From: DASRIA01 sp963724065
GTDB taxonomy: Bacteria; Actinomycetota; Thermoleophilia; Solirubrobacterales; JBBDJG01
Assembly (NCBI GenBank): GCA_963724065.1
Contig: CAVRTB010000006.1
Coordinates: 434,001-498,000, forward strand
Length of the DNA stretch: 64,000 nt
Direction of reading: 5' to 3'
Shown: one piece after another, positions 8,938-19,115 of the stretch
How the letters are laid out: each line of letters starts with the position of its first letter
Position numbering within the stretch: position 1 is the first letter of the stretch
Translations under genes and position numbers: made by a program
The notes under the pieces: generated by a model
Databases searched by the model: none
Told to the model about the DNA's origin: nothing
The model's input: the letters and a program-made list of their open reading frames with translations, nothing else

Positions 8938-9777
8938 ATGCCCCGGTTTGCCGTGGTCGGACACGTCGAGTGGGTCGACTTCTTGAGGGTGCCCCACGTG
9001 CCGTCGCCCGGCGAGATCGTCCACGCGGACGAGTGGTGGGCCGAGGCGGCCGGCGGCGGTGCGGTCGCGGCCGCGCAGCTGGCCAAGCTGGCCGGGACGG
9101 CGATGTTCTTCACGGCCTTCGGCAATGACGACCACGGGCGCCGCTCGGAGGCGGAGTTGCGGGCCCATGGGGTCGAGGTCGAGGCGTCGGTCCGCGATCG
9201 TCCCCAGCGACGCGCCGTGGCGCTCCTCGACGCGCGCGGCGAGCGCACGATCGCGGTGCTCGGCGAGCGGCTCGTGCCGTCCGGGCGCGACGACCTCCCT
9301 TGGGAGCGCCTCGCCGAGATGGACGGCGTCTACTTCACCGGCGGCGACGCGGCAGCTCTGCACCATGCGCGCGCGGCGCGGACGCTCGTCGCGACGCCTC
9401 GCGCCCGCGGTGCGCTCGAGGAAAGCGCGGTGGCACTCGACGCGCTCGTGCGAAGCGCGAGCGACGCGGGCGAGCGTGCCGACCCGCGGGGATCGGGAGG
9501 GCCGGCCCGCCTGACCGTGGATACGCGCGGTGCGGACGGAGGGACCTACGCGGCCGCCGAGGGTCACACCGGGTCTTTCGAGGCGGCTGCGCTCACCGGT
9601 CCGGTCGTGGACGCCTACGGCGCGGGCGACTCGTTCGCCGCGGGGCTGACCTTCGCACTCGGAAGCGGAATGGAGGTCGGCGCGGCGCTCGCGCTCGCGG
9701 CGCGCTGCGGCGCGGGGAACCTCACCGGCGCGGGGCCCTACGCCGGCCAGCCGACCGCTGCCGCGCTCGGGCTGTAA
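8938..9777 (+). CDS. PfkB-family carbohydrate kinase
   Basis: 279 aa ribokinase fold. It has an N-terminal GHVEWVDF start strand, an AGGGAVAAAQLAKL segment (GG motif in the sugar-binding region), and the PfkB signature 2 DAYGAGDSFAAGL near residues 222-234 carrying the catalytic Asp of the GAGD motif. It phosphorylates a sugar or nucleoside with ATP; the substrate cannot be told from sequence. It is followed after a few nt by an aldose-1-epimerase-like gene, suggesting a small sugar-metabolism unit. Confidence 0.82.
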   Translation: MPRFAVVGHVEWVDFLRVPHVPSPGEIVHADEWWAEAAGGGAVAAAQLAKLAGTAMFFTAFGNDDHGRRSEAELRAHGVEVEASVRDRPQRRAVALLDARGERTIAVLGERLVPSGRDDLPWERLAEMDGVYFTGGDAAALHHARAARTLVATPRARGALEESAVALDALVRSASDAGERADPRGSGGPARLTVDTRGADGGTYAAAEGHTGSFEAAALTGPVVDAYGAGDSFAAGLTFALGSGMEVGAALALAARCGAGNLTGAGPYAGQPTAAALGL

Positions 9778-9782
9778 CGGCG

Positions 9783-10730
9783 ATGGCCTCCGGCGGACAT
9801 GACGCCGGAATGGCGGCGATCCCTCACTCGGGCGAGCAGATCACGATCGAGCTCGGCGACCAGCGCGCGGTCGTCGTCGAGGTCGGCGGGGGCCTGCGCA
9901 CATACTCGGCCGCGGGTCGCGAGGTCCTCGACGGGTACTGCGACGACGAGATCTGCCCCTCCGGCCGGGGGCAGCTACTGAGCCCGTGGCCGAATCGCGT
10001 GCAGGACGGAAGCTACGAGTTCGACGGGCAACAGCATCAGCTCCTGATCGACGAGCCCGAGCGCTCGAACGCGATCCACGGCCTCGTGCGCTGGTCGCCA
10101 TGGACCGCCGCGCAGCGCGAGCCGCATCGAGTCGTCATGGAGCACACGCTCCATCCCCGGCCGGGCTATCCGTTCGCGCTGGCGCTCGGCATCGAATATT
10201 CGCTTTCGACCGACGGGCTGCAGGTGCGGACGACCGCCACCAACGTGGGGAGGGCCCCCTGCCCCTACGGGACCGGTGCGCATCCCTACCTGGTGGCCGG
10301 ACCGGAGCGCGTCGACTCCGCGACGCTGTGCTGTCCGGCGCACGCCGTGCTGCACGCGGACGAGCGTGGGATCCCCACAGGGGAGATCCCCGTCGCGGGG
10401 ACGGAGCACGACTTCCGCCAGGCGCGCCCGATCGGCGCGACGCAGCTCGACAACTGCTTCACCGGCCTCGAGCGCGACGGGGGTGGTCGTGCACGCGTCG
10501 AGCTCCGCGACGCCGGCGCTCGGCGTGGACTCACGCTCTGGATGGACGAGGCCTACCCCTACGTGATGCTGTTCACCGGAGACCCGCTGCCCGATGTGGC
10601 CCGTCGCAGCATTGCGATCGAGCCCATGACCTGTCCGCCGAACGCCTTCCGGACGGGACGAGACCTGATCCGGCTGGAGCCGGGGCAGTCGTTCGCGGGC
10701 TGTTGGGGGGTTGCCCCACACTCATGGTGA
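9783..10730 (+). CDS. Aldose 1-epimerase family protein (GalM-like)
   Basis: 315 aa. NAIHGLVRW carries the first conserved His, TGAHPYL the second, and IEPMTCPPNAF the catalytic Glu region, all as in the galactose mutarotase fold. It interconverts alpha and beta anomers of an aldose in the cytoplasm. The ATG at 9783 lies 5 nt after the kinase stop; a second ATG at 9810 is possible. The 3' end overlaps the convergent minus-strand FGE gene by 9 nt. Confidence 0.85.
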   Translation: MASGGHDAGMAAIPHSGEQITIELGDQRAVVVEVGGGLRTYSAAGREVLDGYCDDEICPSGRGQLLSPWPNRVQDGSYEFDGQQHQLLIDEPERSNAIHGLVRWSPWTAAQREPHRVVMEHTLHPRPGYPFALALGIEYSLSTDGLQVRTTATNVGRAPCPYGTGAHPYLVAGPERVDSATLCCPAHAVLHADERGIPTGEIPVAGTEHDFRQARPIGATQLDNCFTGLERDGGGRARVELRDAGARRGLTLWMDEAYPYVMLFTGDPLPDVARRSIAIEPMTCPPNAFRTGRDLIRLEPGQSFAGCWGVAPHSW

Positions 10731-11537
10731 TGTCGACCGGGCGCAGCGAAACCCGGTGTTGCCCGTCGAGGAGTCGGGCGTCATCGCGTTGCGCGCGGAC
10801 ACCCGGTAGCGGCGGCAGTAGGAGGCGTGGCACAGGTACGAGCCCCCGCGCGCGGCCCTGTGAGTGCGCAGCTCGGCGCTGAATCGGTCCGCGCACCACT
10901 CCCACACGTTCCCCGTCGTGTTCCGCAGGCCGTATCCGTTGGGCTCGAAGGCGTCCACCGGGCAGGTTCCGTAGAAGCCGTCCGCGAGCGTGTTCTCGGC
11001 CGGGAACGTTCCCTGCCAGACGTTCATGCGGTGCTCGCCCCCGGGCTCGACCTCCTCGCCCCAGGGAAACGGCATCGACTCGAGCCCCCCACGGGCCGCA
11101 AACTCCCATTCGGCCTCTGTGGGCAGCCGCGTGCCCGCCCACTCGCAGTAGGCCGCCGCGTCGTTCCACGTGACGTGCACGGCCGGGTGCTCGAGCCGCT
11201 CCGCGAGATCCGAGTGGGGGCCCTCCGGATGGCGCCAATCGGCGCGCTCGACCTGGCGCCACCACTGCGCCTGTGCGACGGCGCGCGTCGGCGGGAAGTC
11301 GTCCGGCAGTAGGCCGGCGAACACGAACGACCATCCGAATCGCTCGGCCTCCGTCTGGTGGCCGGTCTCGTCGGCGAAGCGCGCGAACTCCGCGTTGCTG
11401 ACGGCGCGCGCGTCGATCAAGAACGGCTCCACCCGCACCTCCCGCACCGGGCCCTCGCCGTCGCCGGGGTAGGCCCAGTGGTCCTCGCTGCCCATCAGGA
11501 ACTGACCGCCGTCGAGCAGGATCATGGCGGAGATCAT
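10722..11537 (-). CDS. Formylglycine-generating enzyme (sulfatase-modifying factor)
   Basis: 271 aa FGE-sulfatase domain. The N-terminus is GGQFLMGSED, then RLPTEAEWEFAARGG, TGNVWEWCADRFS, and GGSYLCHASYC followed by a TPDSS...GFRC end. Cys236 and Cys241 match the copper-binding, catalytic Cys pair of genuine aerobic FGEs, so this is probably an active oxidase converting a sulfatase Cys to formylglycine rather than a generic SUMF-fold protein. No sulfatase lies in the window. Start ATG 11537; ATG 11525 is an alternative. Confidence 0.9.
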   Translation of the reverse strand: MISAMILLDGGQFLMGSEDHWAYPGDGEGPVREVRVEPFLIDARAVSNAEFARFADETGHQTEAERFGWSFVFAGLLPDDFPPTRAVAQAQWWRQVERADWRHPEGPHSDLAERLEHPAVHVTWNDAAAYCEWAGTRLPTEAEWEFAARGGLESMPFPWGEEVEPGGEHRMNVWQGTFPAENTLADGFYGTCPVDAFEPNGYGLRNTTGNVWEWCADRFSAELRTHRAARGGSYLCHASYCRRYRVSARNAMTPDSSTGNTGFRCARSTSP

Positions 11538-11585
11538 GCCACCTGATATGCACTGCCGCCGCTACGCAGACGCGGCCGCCAGCGG

Positions 11586-12581
11586 TTAGGGCAGGCGCCC
11601 GAACCAGAGCATCGAGAGCAGGCCGCCGGCGAGCATGAACCCGAGCGCCCCGCCGGCGAACGCGGCGGTGATCTCACGTTCCTCCTGGCGAAAGCCGATG
11701 CGCGAGCCCAGCCGCTTGTAGACGTCCTTCAGCTTCTCGTCGGTGACCGCCCCGAAGTACTGCCCGCCGGTCACCTGCGCGATGCGGCGCAGCGTGCGGC
11801 GGTCCGGGGGGACGCGCACGTTGCGGGTCGCGCCGAGCCTGTCCGAGAGCGTGACCGTCGCCGCGCTCGTGCCGAGCGCGACCGTGTTGACCGGCACGCG
11901 CAGCTCGCGGGCGCGCCTCGCGACCTCGAGCGGCTCCGGGCCGGTCGTCGAGTAGCCGTCCGAGAGCAGCACGATCACGGCGGGCGGCGCCGCGCGGCGA
12001 TCACGGCCATCGCTGCGCTGTTGGCGGCGCTTGTTGCGCTCGAGCACCGGTTGCAGACCCGACAGCGCGGTCTCCATCGCCGTCCCGATCGCGGTCCCGC
12101 CCTGGGCCTGGAGCGAGTCGATCGCGGTGATCATCGGCGCGCGATCGTTGGTCGGGGGCACGAGCAGCTGCGCGACGTTGCTGAACGAAACGAGCCCGAG
12201 GCGGAACTTGTCCGGCAGCCCGTTCACGAAGCCCTTCGCGGAGTTGCGGGCAGCGTCGAGGCGGTTGGGCGACACGTCGGTTGCCTGCATCGAGCCCGAG
12301 GAGTCGGTCGTGAGCATCACCGTCGCCTCCTCCTTGGCGACGTCGACGTCGACGTGTGGCCGCGCGATCGCGATCACCAGCGCGGCCAGCGCGAGCATGA
12401 ACAGAAGAGGGGGGACGTGACGGCGCCACTGCGGCGCGGCGGTCACGACGCTGCCGAGCAGCTCGAGGTTCGTGAAGCGCACGGCGTAGGCCCGGCGGCG
12501 GCGCTGGGCCACAACATAGAGAGCGAGCATCATCGGGACCAGGGCGAGCCCCAGGAGGGCGAGCGGCAGCTCGAAGCTCAT
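11586..12581 (-). CDS. BatA-like membrane VWA-domain protein
   Basis: 331 aa. Two N-terminal TM segments (residues 5-25 and about 57-75) flank a BatA-type region, followed by a von Willebrand A domain with the MIDAS motif DSSGSM at 93-98, the Thr of GGTAIG, and SDG. A C-terminal TM helix lies at about 305-328. Such proteins bind metal-dependent ligands and act with MoxR ATPases. It is the last gene of a three-gene operon with DUF58 and MoxR, joined by 4-nt overlaps. Confidence 0.87.
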   Translation of the reverse strand: MSFELPLALLGLALVPMMLALYVVAQRRRRAYAVRFTNLELLGSVVTAAPQWRRHVPPLLFMLALAALVIAIARPHVDVDVAKEEATVMLTTDSSGSMQATDVSPNRLDAARNSAKGFVNGLPDKFRLGLVSFSNVAQLLVPPTNDRAPMITAIDSLQAQGGTAIGTAMETALSGLQPVLERNKRRQQRSDGRDRRAAPPAVIVLLSDGYSTTGPEPLEVARRARELRVPVNTVALGTSAATVTLSDRLGATRNVRVPPDRRTLRRIAQVTGGQYFGAVTDEKLKDVYKRLGSRIGFRQEEREITAAFAGGALGFMLAGGLLSMLWFGRLP

Positions 12582-13506
12582 CGGCGCCGCCTCGCGTTCG
12601 CGCGGTTCAGGTGCTTGGCAAGCTCCCGCAGCCAGTCACCGGAGGTCGAGAGCACGATGTGCTCGGCGCCCGTGCGGCGCAGCTCCCCCGCCAGCTCGTC
12701 GCGCTCCGCGGCCGCCGCGGACGCGAATCGCTCGCGGGTCTTGCGGCGGTTCGTGTCGACGCGCAGCTGGGCGCCCGTCTCGGGGTCGACGAGCCACAGG
12801 TCGCCGACGGCCGGCAGCTCCTGCTCACGGGGGTCGCGCACCTCGAGCGCGATCACGTGATGGCGGTTGAGCAGCCGCAGCAGCGGGGTGCGCCACGCGC
12901 GCGGCCCGCGGAAGTCGGACACCACCACCACGAGGCCGCGCGCGCGGGCGAGGCGCCCGGCCCGCGACATCGCGTCGGCGAGGTCGGTCGGCCCCGAGCC
13001 GTCCGGCTCGTGCCCGGCGCGCAGGGTCAGCAGCAGCCGCAGCAGTCCTTGGCGGCCCTGGAGCGGCGGCACGACGCGCGACTCGCGCGCGCCGAAGGTC
13101 ATCACGCCGAGGCGGTTGCCCTGGCGCGTCGCGAGGTGCCCGACCGCGAGCGCCGCGCCCTCGGCCACGTCTGCCTTGCGGCGGTCGGCCGTGCCGAACT
13201 GCATCGACGCCGATACGTCGAGCAGCAGCCAGGTCGCCAGGGTGCGCTCGGCGACGTGTACGCGCACGTGCGGGTCGCCGGTACGCGCGGTCACCGCCCA
13301 GTCGATCTGGCGGACGTCGTCGCCCACCTGGTAGGGCCGCACCTGGGCGATCTCCGTCCCGTGGCCGAGTGACGGCGAGCGGTGCTCGCCCGCCACGAGG
13401 CTGTCGATCCGCCGCCGCACCGTCAGGTCGAGCCCCTTGATCACCGCGGAGGGGGCCTGCGCGACGGTCGCGGCGGCGTCGGACCCGACCACGGCGAGGT
13501 GCCTGC

Positions 13507-13510
<4 letters not shown>
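12578..13510 (-). CDS. DUF58 domain protein
   Basis: 310 aa. The DUF58 signature VRQIDWAVTARTGDPHVRVHVAE-type block is at about residues 66-88 (key residues IDW and T-A-R). A VWA-like segment with LLLDVSASMQFG and VVVVSDFRG follows. It is typically encoded between moxR and BatA-like genes and is thought to be an adaptor for the MoxR ATPase. Here both neighbours are present with 4-nt overlaps. Biochemical function is unknown in the family. Confidence 0.87.
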
Positions 13511-14535
<1,025 letters not shown>

Positions 14536-14679
14536 TGATGCTCCCTTCGGGTCGGGTGAGGGCGCCCCCCGCGGGAGCGCGTAACCGGAAACTGTAGGCA
14601 CCACCGCGCAGCGGCGCTCCGCACTCCTTCTAGAACGTCTGCGTTAAGGGTTCGTGAGAAAGGCCCTTGCTAGGGTCAC

Positions 14680-15783
14680 GTGGCCTTGTCCGCGGCGCCG
14701 CTCAAGCGCACCCCCCTGCACGACGCCCACGTACGCGCGGGGGCGCGCATGGTGCCCTTCGCCGGGTGGGAGATGCCCGTCCAGTACGAAGGCGTGCGCC
14801 AGGAGCACGTGGCGGTGCGCACCAAGGCCGGCCTGTTCGACGTCTCGCACATGGGGGAGGTCGCCACGACGGGCCCGCGCGCGGCCGAGTTCCTCCAGCA
14901 CCTCCTTTCCAACGACGTCCGCAAGATCGAGCCGGGCGGCGCGCAATATGCGCTGCTGTGCCGCGACGATGGCGGCGTGCTCGACGACCTGTTCACCTAC
15001 CGGTTCGCGCCGTCCGGCGCGGACGAGCGCTTCCTGACGGTCGTCAACGCGTCGAACGCCGAGTCGGACTTCGCGTGGTTTCGCCGCCAGGCGGAGGGCT
15101 TCGATGGGGCGGAGGTCGCCGACCGCAGCGCCGACTACGCGATGCTCGCGCTCCAGGGCCCCGAGGCCGTCGAGATCCTCGGCGGCCTGATCGAGGGCGA
15201 CGTGCCCAAGCGCTTCCGCCACGCCGACGCGGTCGTCGCGGGGGTCCCGGCGCTCGTGTGCCGCACCGGCTACACGGGCGAGGACGGCGTCGAGTTGCTG
15301 ATCGAGCCGGGCGGCGCGACCGCCGTCTGGGACGCGCTGGTCGAGGCGGGCGCGGTGCCCGCGGGCCTCGGGGCGCGCGACACGCTGCGGCTCGAGGTCT
15401 GTTATCCGCTCTACGGCAACGATCTGAGCACCGACCGCACGCCGATCGAGGCGGGCCTGAAGTGGGCCTGCGCGCTCGACACGGACTTCGTCGGCGCCGA
15501 GCGGCTGCGCGAGCAGGCGGCCGCCGGCCCGGCGCAGATGCTCGCGCCGTTCGTGTTCACCGGGCCCGGCATCCCGCGCCCGGGGTGTGCGGTCCTGCAC
15601 GGCGGCGATCCGGCCGGATCGGTCACAAGCGGTACCCTTTCGCCCTGCATGGACGTCGGCATCGGGATGGCCTACGTGCGCGCTGACCTCGCCGAGCCCG
15701 GCACCGATCTGACCGTCGACGTGCGCGGAAAGCAGCGCCCCGCATGCGTCTCGAAGAAGCCCCTCTACGTAAAGGGAGAGTGA
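14680..15783 (+). CDS. gcvT: Glycine cleavage T protein (aminomethyltransferase)
   Basis: 367 aa from GTG 14680; TTG 14686 would give MSAAPLKR and sits 9 nt after a possible -10 (TAGGGT, 14671-14676). GcvT transfers the aminomethyl group from GcvH to tetrahydrofolate, releasing ammonia. It shows RVPFAGWEMPVQY-like start (AGWEMPVQY), LFDVSHMGE, LALQGPEA, RTGYTGEDG and GLGARDTLRLE, all T-protein hallmarks. It opens the gcvT-H-PA-PB operon. I looked for a glycine riboswitch in the short leader and saw none. Confidence 0.94.
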   Translation: MALSAAPLKRTPLHDAHVRAGARMVPFAGWEMPVQYEGVRQEHVAVRTKAGLFDVSHMGEVATTGPRAAEFLQHLLSNDVRKIEPGGAQYALLCRDDGGVLDDLFTYRFAPSGADERFLTVVNASNAESDFAWFRRQAEGFDGAEVADRSADYAMLALQGPEAVEILGGLIEGDVPKRFRHADAVVAGVPALVCRTGYTGEDGVELLIEPGGATAVWDALVEAGAVPAGLGARDTLRLEVCYPLYGNDLSTDRTPIEAGLKWACALDTDFVGAERLREQAAAGPAQMLAPFVFTGPGIPRPGCAVLHGGDPAGSVTSGTLSPCMDVGIGMAYVRADLAEPGTDLTVDVRGKQRPACVSKKPLYVKGE

Positions 15784-15785
15784 CC

Positions 15786-16178
15786 TTGTCCGACAACTAT
15801 CCCGCCGACCTGCTCTACCACCCCGAGCACGACTGGGTGCGGATCGAGGGGGAGGAGGCGACATTCGGGATCACGTGGTACGCCCAGGACTCCCTCGGTG
15901 AGGTCGTGTTCTACGACCCGCCCGAGATCGGCGCCAAGCTCAGCAAGGACCAGTCCTATGCCGAGGTCGAGTCGGTCAAGGCGGTCTCGGACGTGATCGC
16001 GCCGATGTCGGGGGAAGTGACGGCGGTCAACGAGGCGGTCTCCGAGACGCCCGAGCTCGTCAACGAGGACCCCTACACCTCCGGCTGGCTCGTGAAGGTC
16101 AAGCTGAGCGACCCCGGCGAGGCCGACGGCCTGCTGTCCGCCGAGGCCTACGAGGCCCAGCTCACCTCCGACGAGTAG
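15786..16178 (+). CDS. gcvH: Glycine cleavage H protein
   Basis: 130 aa lipoyl carrier. The lipoyl-lysine is Lys65 in ESVKAVSD, and LYHPEHDWV and GWLVKVKLSDP bracket the fold. I chose the TTG at 15786 because AAGGGAG sits 7-8 nt upstream. The GTG at 15780 overlaps the gcvT stop but is too close to that site, and the ATG at 15744 would overlap gcvT by 40 nt. GcvH shuttles the aminomethyl arm between the P, T and L proteins. Confidence 0.93.
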   Translation: MSDNYPADLLYHPEHDWVRIEGEEATFGITWYAQDSLGEVVFYDPPEIGAKLSKDQSYAEVESVKAVSDVIAPMSGEVTAVNEAVSETPELVNEDPYTSGWLVKVKLSDPGEADGLLSAEAYEAQLTSDE

Positions 16179-16186
16179 ACCATCTG

Positions 16187-17569
16187 ATGACGCGCTACAC
16201 CTCAGCCACCGAGGCCGACCGCGAGCACATGCTCGCAGCGATCGGCGCGGCGTCGATCGACGACCTGTTCGCCGACCTCCCCGAGGGCGTGCGGCTCGCG
16301 CGGGCGCTCGAGCTGCCCGACGGGATGCCCGAGGCCGAGGTGTACGAGCGGCTTGCCGCGCTCGCCGCCCGCAACATCAGCGCCGAGGACGAGATCAGCT
16401 TCCTGGGCGCGGGGATGTACGACCACTACGTGCCCGCGATCGTCGACTCGATCACCCAGCGCTCCGAGTTCCTCACTCCATATACGCCCTACCAGCCCGA
16501 GATCTCGCAGGGGACGCTCCAGGCGATGTTCGAGTTCCAGACCGCGATCTCCGAGCTGACGGGACTGCCGGTCGCGAGCGCCGGCCTCTACGAGGGGCCG
16601 TCCTCGGTGGCCGCGGCCGCGTACCTCGCGCGGGGCTCGACAGGGCGATCGAAGTTCCTCGTCTCGCGCGGGCTGCACCCGCATTCGCGCGAGGCGCTCG
16701 AGACCTACTCCGCCGGGTACGGGACGTCGGTCGAGGAGGTGCCGCTGACAGGCGGCGCCACCGACCTCGCCGCCCTCGAGGCGGCGATCGACGAGGACAC
16801 CGCGGCGGTGTTCCTCCAGCAGCCGAACTTCCTCGGGTCCGTCGAGGACCTCGGCGCGCTCGCGCCGGTCGCGAAGCGCACGGGCGCGCTGCTCGTCGTC
16901 TCGGTCGACGCGCTCACGCTCGGCGTGCTGCGCCCGCCGGGGGACTTCGGCGCCGACGTCGCGGTGGGCGAGGGCCAGCCGCTCGGGAACCGACTCGACT
17001 ACGGCGGCCCGTCGGTGGGGTTCTTCGCCGCCCGTGAGGAGCACATCCGGCGCATGCCGGGCCGCATCGCCGGCGAGACGACGGACGTCGACGGCCGGCG
17101 CGGGTTCGTGCTCACCCTCCAGACGCGCGAGCAGCACATCCGCCGCGAGAAGGCCACCTCCAACATCTGCACGAGCCAGCAGCTGAACGCGCTGGCGGCG
17201 ACGATCTACCTGAGCTGGCTGGGCCGGTCGGGCATCGTCGAGATCGGCGAGTTGATGGCGCAGCGCACGGCCTACGCGCGCGAGCGCCTCGCCGCGATCG
17301 ACGGGGTCGAGCCTCTGCACGAGCAACCGGCCGTGCGGGAGTTCGCGGTGCGTCTCGCGGCGCCCGTCGACGCGGTGCTGCGCCGCTGCGCTGCCGAGGG
17401 GATCGGCGCCGGGTATCCGCTCGCTCGTGACTACCCCGAGTTCGAGGACGGCCTGCTGATCGCGCTGACCGAGCGCCGTACCCGCGCGCACATCGACCTG
17501 CTCGCCGACGCGCTCGAACGCGCCGTCGCGGCCGAGCGCGCCGGCGCGACCGAGAAGGTGAGCGCGTGA
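16187..17569 (+). CDS. gcvPA: Glycine dehydrogenase (decarboxylating) subunit 1
   Basis: 460 aa alpha subunit of the split P protein. It contains FLGAGMYDHYVPAIVDS, TPYTPYQPEISQGTLQ, SAGLYEGPSS and ATSNICTSQQL, typical of the N-terminal half of PLP-dependent GcvP. The PLP lysine is in the partner subunit. It is followed by gcvPB with a 4-nt GTGA overlap. Having P split into two genes is common in actinobacteria outside the GC-rich crown and in Firmicutes. Confidence 0.95.
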   Translation: MTRYTSATEADREHMLAAIGAASIDDLFADLPEGVRLARALELPDGMPEAEVYERLAALAARNISAEDEISFLGAGMYDHYVPAIVDSITQRSEFLTPYTPYQPEISQGTLQAMFEFQTAISELTGLPVASAGLYEGPSSVAAAAYLARGSTGRSKFLVSRGLHPHSREALETYSAGYGTSVEEVPLTGGATDLAALEAAIDEDTAAVFLQQPNFLGSVEDLGALAPVAKRTGALLVVSVDALTLGVLRPPGDFGADVAVGEGQPLGNRLDYGGPSVGFFAAREEHIRRMPGRIAGETTDVDGRRGFVLTLQTREQHIRREKATSNICTSQQLNALAATIYLSWLGRSGIVEIGELMAQRTAYARERLAAIDGVEPLHEQPAVREFAVRLAAPVDAVLRRCAAEGIGAGYPLARDYPEFEDGLLIALTERRTRAHIDLLADALERAVAAERAGATEKVSA

Positions 17570-19074
17570 ACGAGACGGCGATGCAGCGCGACCGCGCGCT
17601 GACGATCTTCGAGAAGTCCGTCGAAGGCCGCCGCGCCGCCGTGCTGCCCGCGCTCGACGTGCCCGCGCGGCCGCTCGGCGAGCTGATCCCGGAGGCGATG
17701 CTGCGCACCGAGACGCCCCGGCTGCCCGAGGTCGCGGAGCCCGAGATCGTGCGCCACTACAACCGCATCTCGCGCCGCAACTTCGACCTCGACACCGGCT
17801 TCTACCCGCTCGGCTCCTGCACGATGAAGCACAACCCGAAGGTCAACGAGCGCGTCGCGGCGCTGCCGGGCCACGCGCGCCTGCACCCCGCGACTGCGCC
17901 GGAGCGCGCCCAGGGCGCGCTCGAGCTGATGTGGCTGTTGCAGCGCTCGCTGTCGGAGATCTGCGGCCTGCCGCACGTCAGCCTCCAGCCCTCCGCGGGG
18001 GCGCACGGCGAGCTCGCGGGCCTGTTGCTGACACGCGCCTACCACGCCGACCGCGGCGAGTCGCGCGGCAAGGTGCTGACCCCCGACACGGCGCACGGGA
18101 CCAATCCGGCGACGGTCACGATGGCCGGCTACGAGGTCGTCAAGGTCGCGACGGACGAGCGCGGCGGGATCGACGTCGAGGACCTGCGCGCGAAGGCCGA
18201 CGACGACGTCGCCTGCCTGATGCTGACGAACCCGAACACGCTCGGCCTGTTCGACGAGCGCATCGAGGAGATCGCCGAGATCGTGCACGGCACGGGTGCG
18301 ACGCTCTACTACGACGGCGCGAACCTGAACGCGGTGATGGGCATCTCGAGACCGGGGGACATGGGCTTCGACATCGTCCACGTGAACCTGCACAAGTCCT
18401 TCTCCCAGCCCCACGGCGGCGGTGGCCCCGGAGCGGGCCCGATCGCCGTCTCGGAGCGCATCGAGCCCTTCCTGCCGCGCCCGCAGGTCGTGCGGATCGA
18501 GGGGTCGAACGGCACCGAGCCCCACTACGACCTCGACCACGACCGGCCGAAGTCGATCGGGCGGCTGCGCGGCTTCCAGGGCAACTTCGGCGTGTTCGTG
18601 CGCTCCTACGCCTACATCCTGAGCCTCGGCGGCGACGGGCTGCGCGAGGCGTCGGAGACCGCGGTGCTGAACGCCAACTACCTGCTCGCCCTGATGCGCA
18701 AGGGGCGCGCGGGGAAGTACCTCCCGGTCGCCTTCGACCGCACCTGCAAGCACGAGTTCGTGCTGTCGGGCGCGCGCGCCAAGCGTGAGCTGGGGGTCAA
18801 GACGCTCGACGTCGCGAAGCGGCTGCTCGACCACGGCTTCCACCCGCCGACGGTCTACTTCCCGCTGCTCGTCGACGAGGCGCTGATGGTGGAGCCGACC
18901 GAGACCGAGGCGAAGGAGACGCTCGACGCGTTCGCGGCCGCCGTCGAGGAGATCCTCGAGGAGGCAGAGCGCGACCCCGGGGTCGCGCAGAACGCTCCGT
19001 ACACCACGCCCGTGCGGCGCCTCGACGAGGTCGGCGCGACGCGGCGGCCGGTCGTGCGCCAGCCGCTGAGCTGA
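17566..19074 (+). CDS. gcvPB: Glycine dehydrogenase (decarboxylating) subunit 2
   Basis: 502 aa beta subunit of the P protein. The PLP Schiff-base lysine is Lys277 in VNLHKSFSQPHGGGGPG; TGFYPLGSCTMKHNP and LQPSAGAHGE are further signatures. GTG start overlaps the gcvPA stop. It decarboxylates glycine and passes the aminomethyl group to the GcvH lipoyl arm. The L protein (lipoamide dehydrogenase) is not in the window. Confidence 0.95.
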   Translation: MNETAMQRDRALTIFEKSVEGRRAAVLPALDVPARPLGELIPEAMLRTETPRLPEVAEPEIVRHYNRISRRNFDLDTGFYPLGSCTMKHNPKVNERVAALPGHARLHPATAPERAQGALELMWLLQRSLSEICGLPHVSLQPSAGAHGELAGLLLTRAYHADRGESRGKVLTPDTAHGTNPATVTMAGYEVVKVATDERGGIDVEDLRAKADDDVACLMLTNPNTLGLFDERIEEIAEIVHGTGATLYYDGANLNAVMGISRPGDMGFDIVHVNLHKSFSQPHGGGGPGAGPIAVSERIEPFLPRPQVVRIEGSNGTEPHYDLDHDRPKSIGRLRGFQGNFGVFVRSYAYILSLGGDGLREASETAVLNANYLLALMRKGRAGKYLPVAFDRTCKHEFVLSGARAKRELGVKTLDVAKRLLDHGFHPPTVYFPLLVDEALMVEPTETEAKETLDAFAAAVEEILEEAERDPGVAQNAPYTTPVRRLDEVGATRRPVVRQPLS

Positions 19075-19115
19075 GCGGATAGATTGAAGGCCTGCGTAGG
19101 TCGAGCGGAGGATTG

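Noticed and set aside
14605..14679. Glycine riboswitch upstream of gcvT
   Set aside because: The gap between the divergent starts is too short and shows no tandem aptamer pattern.
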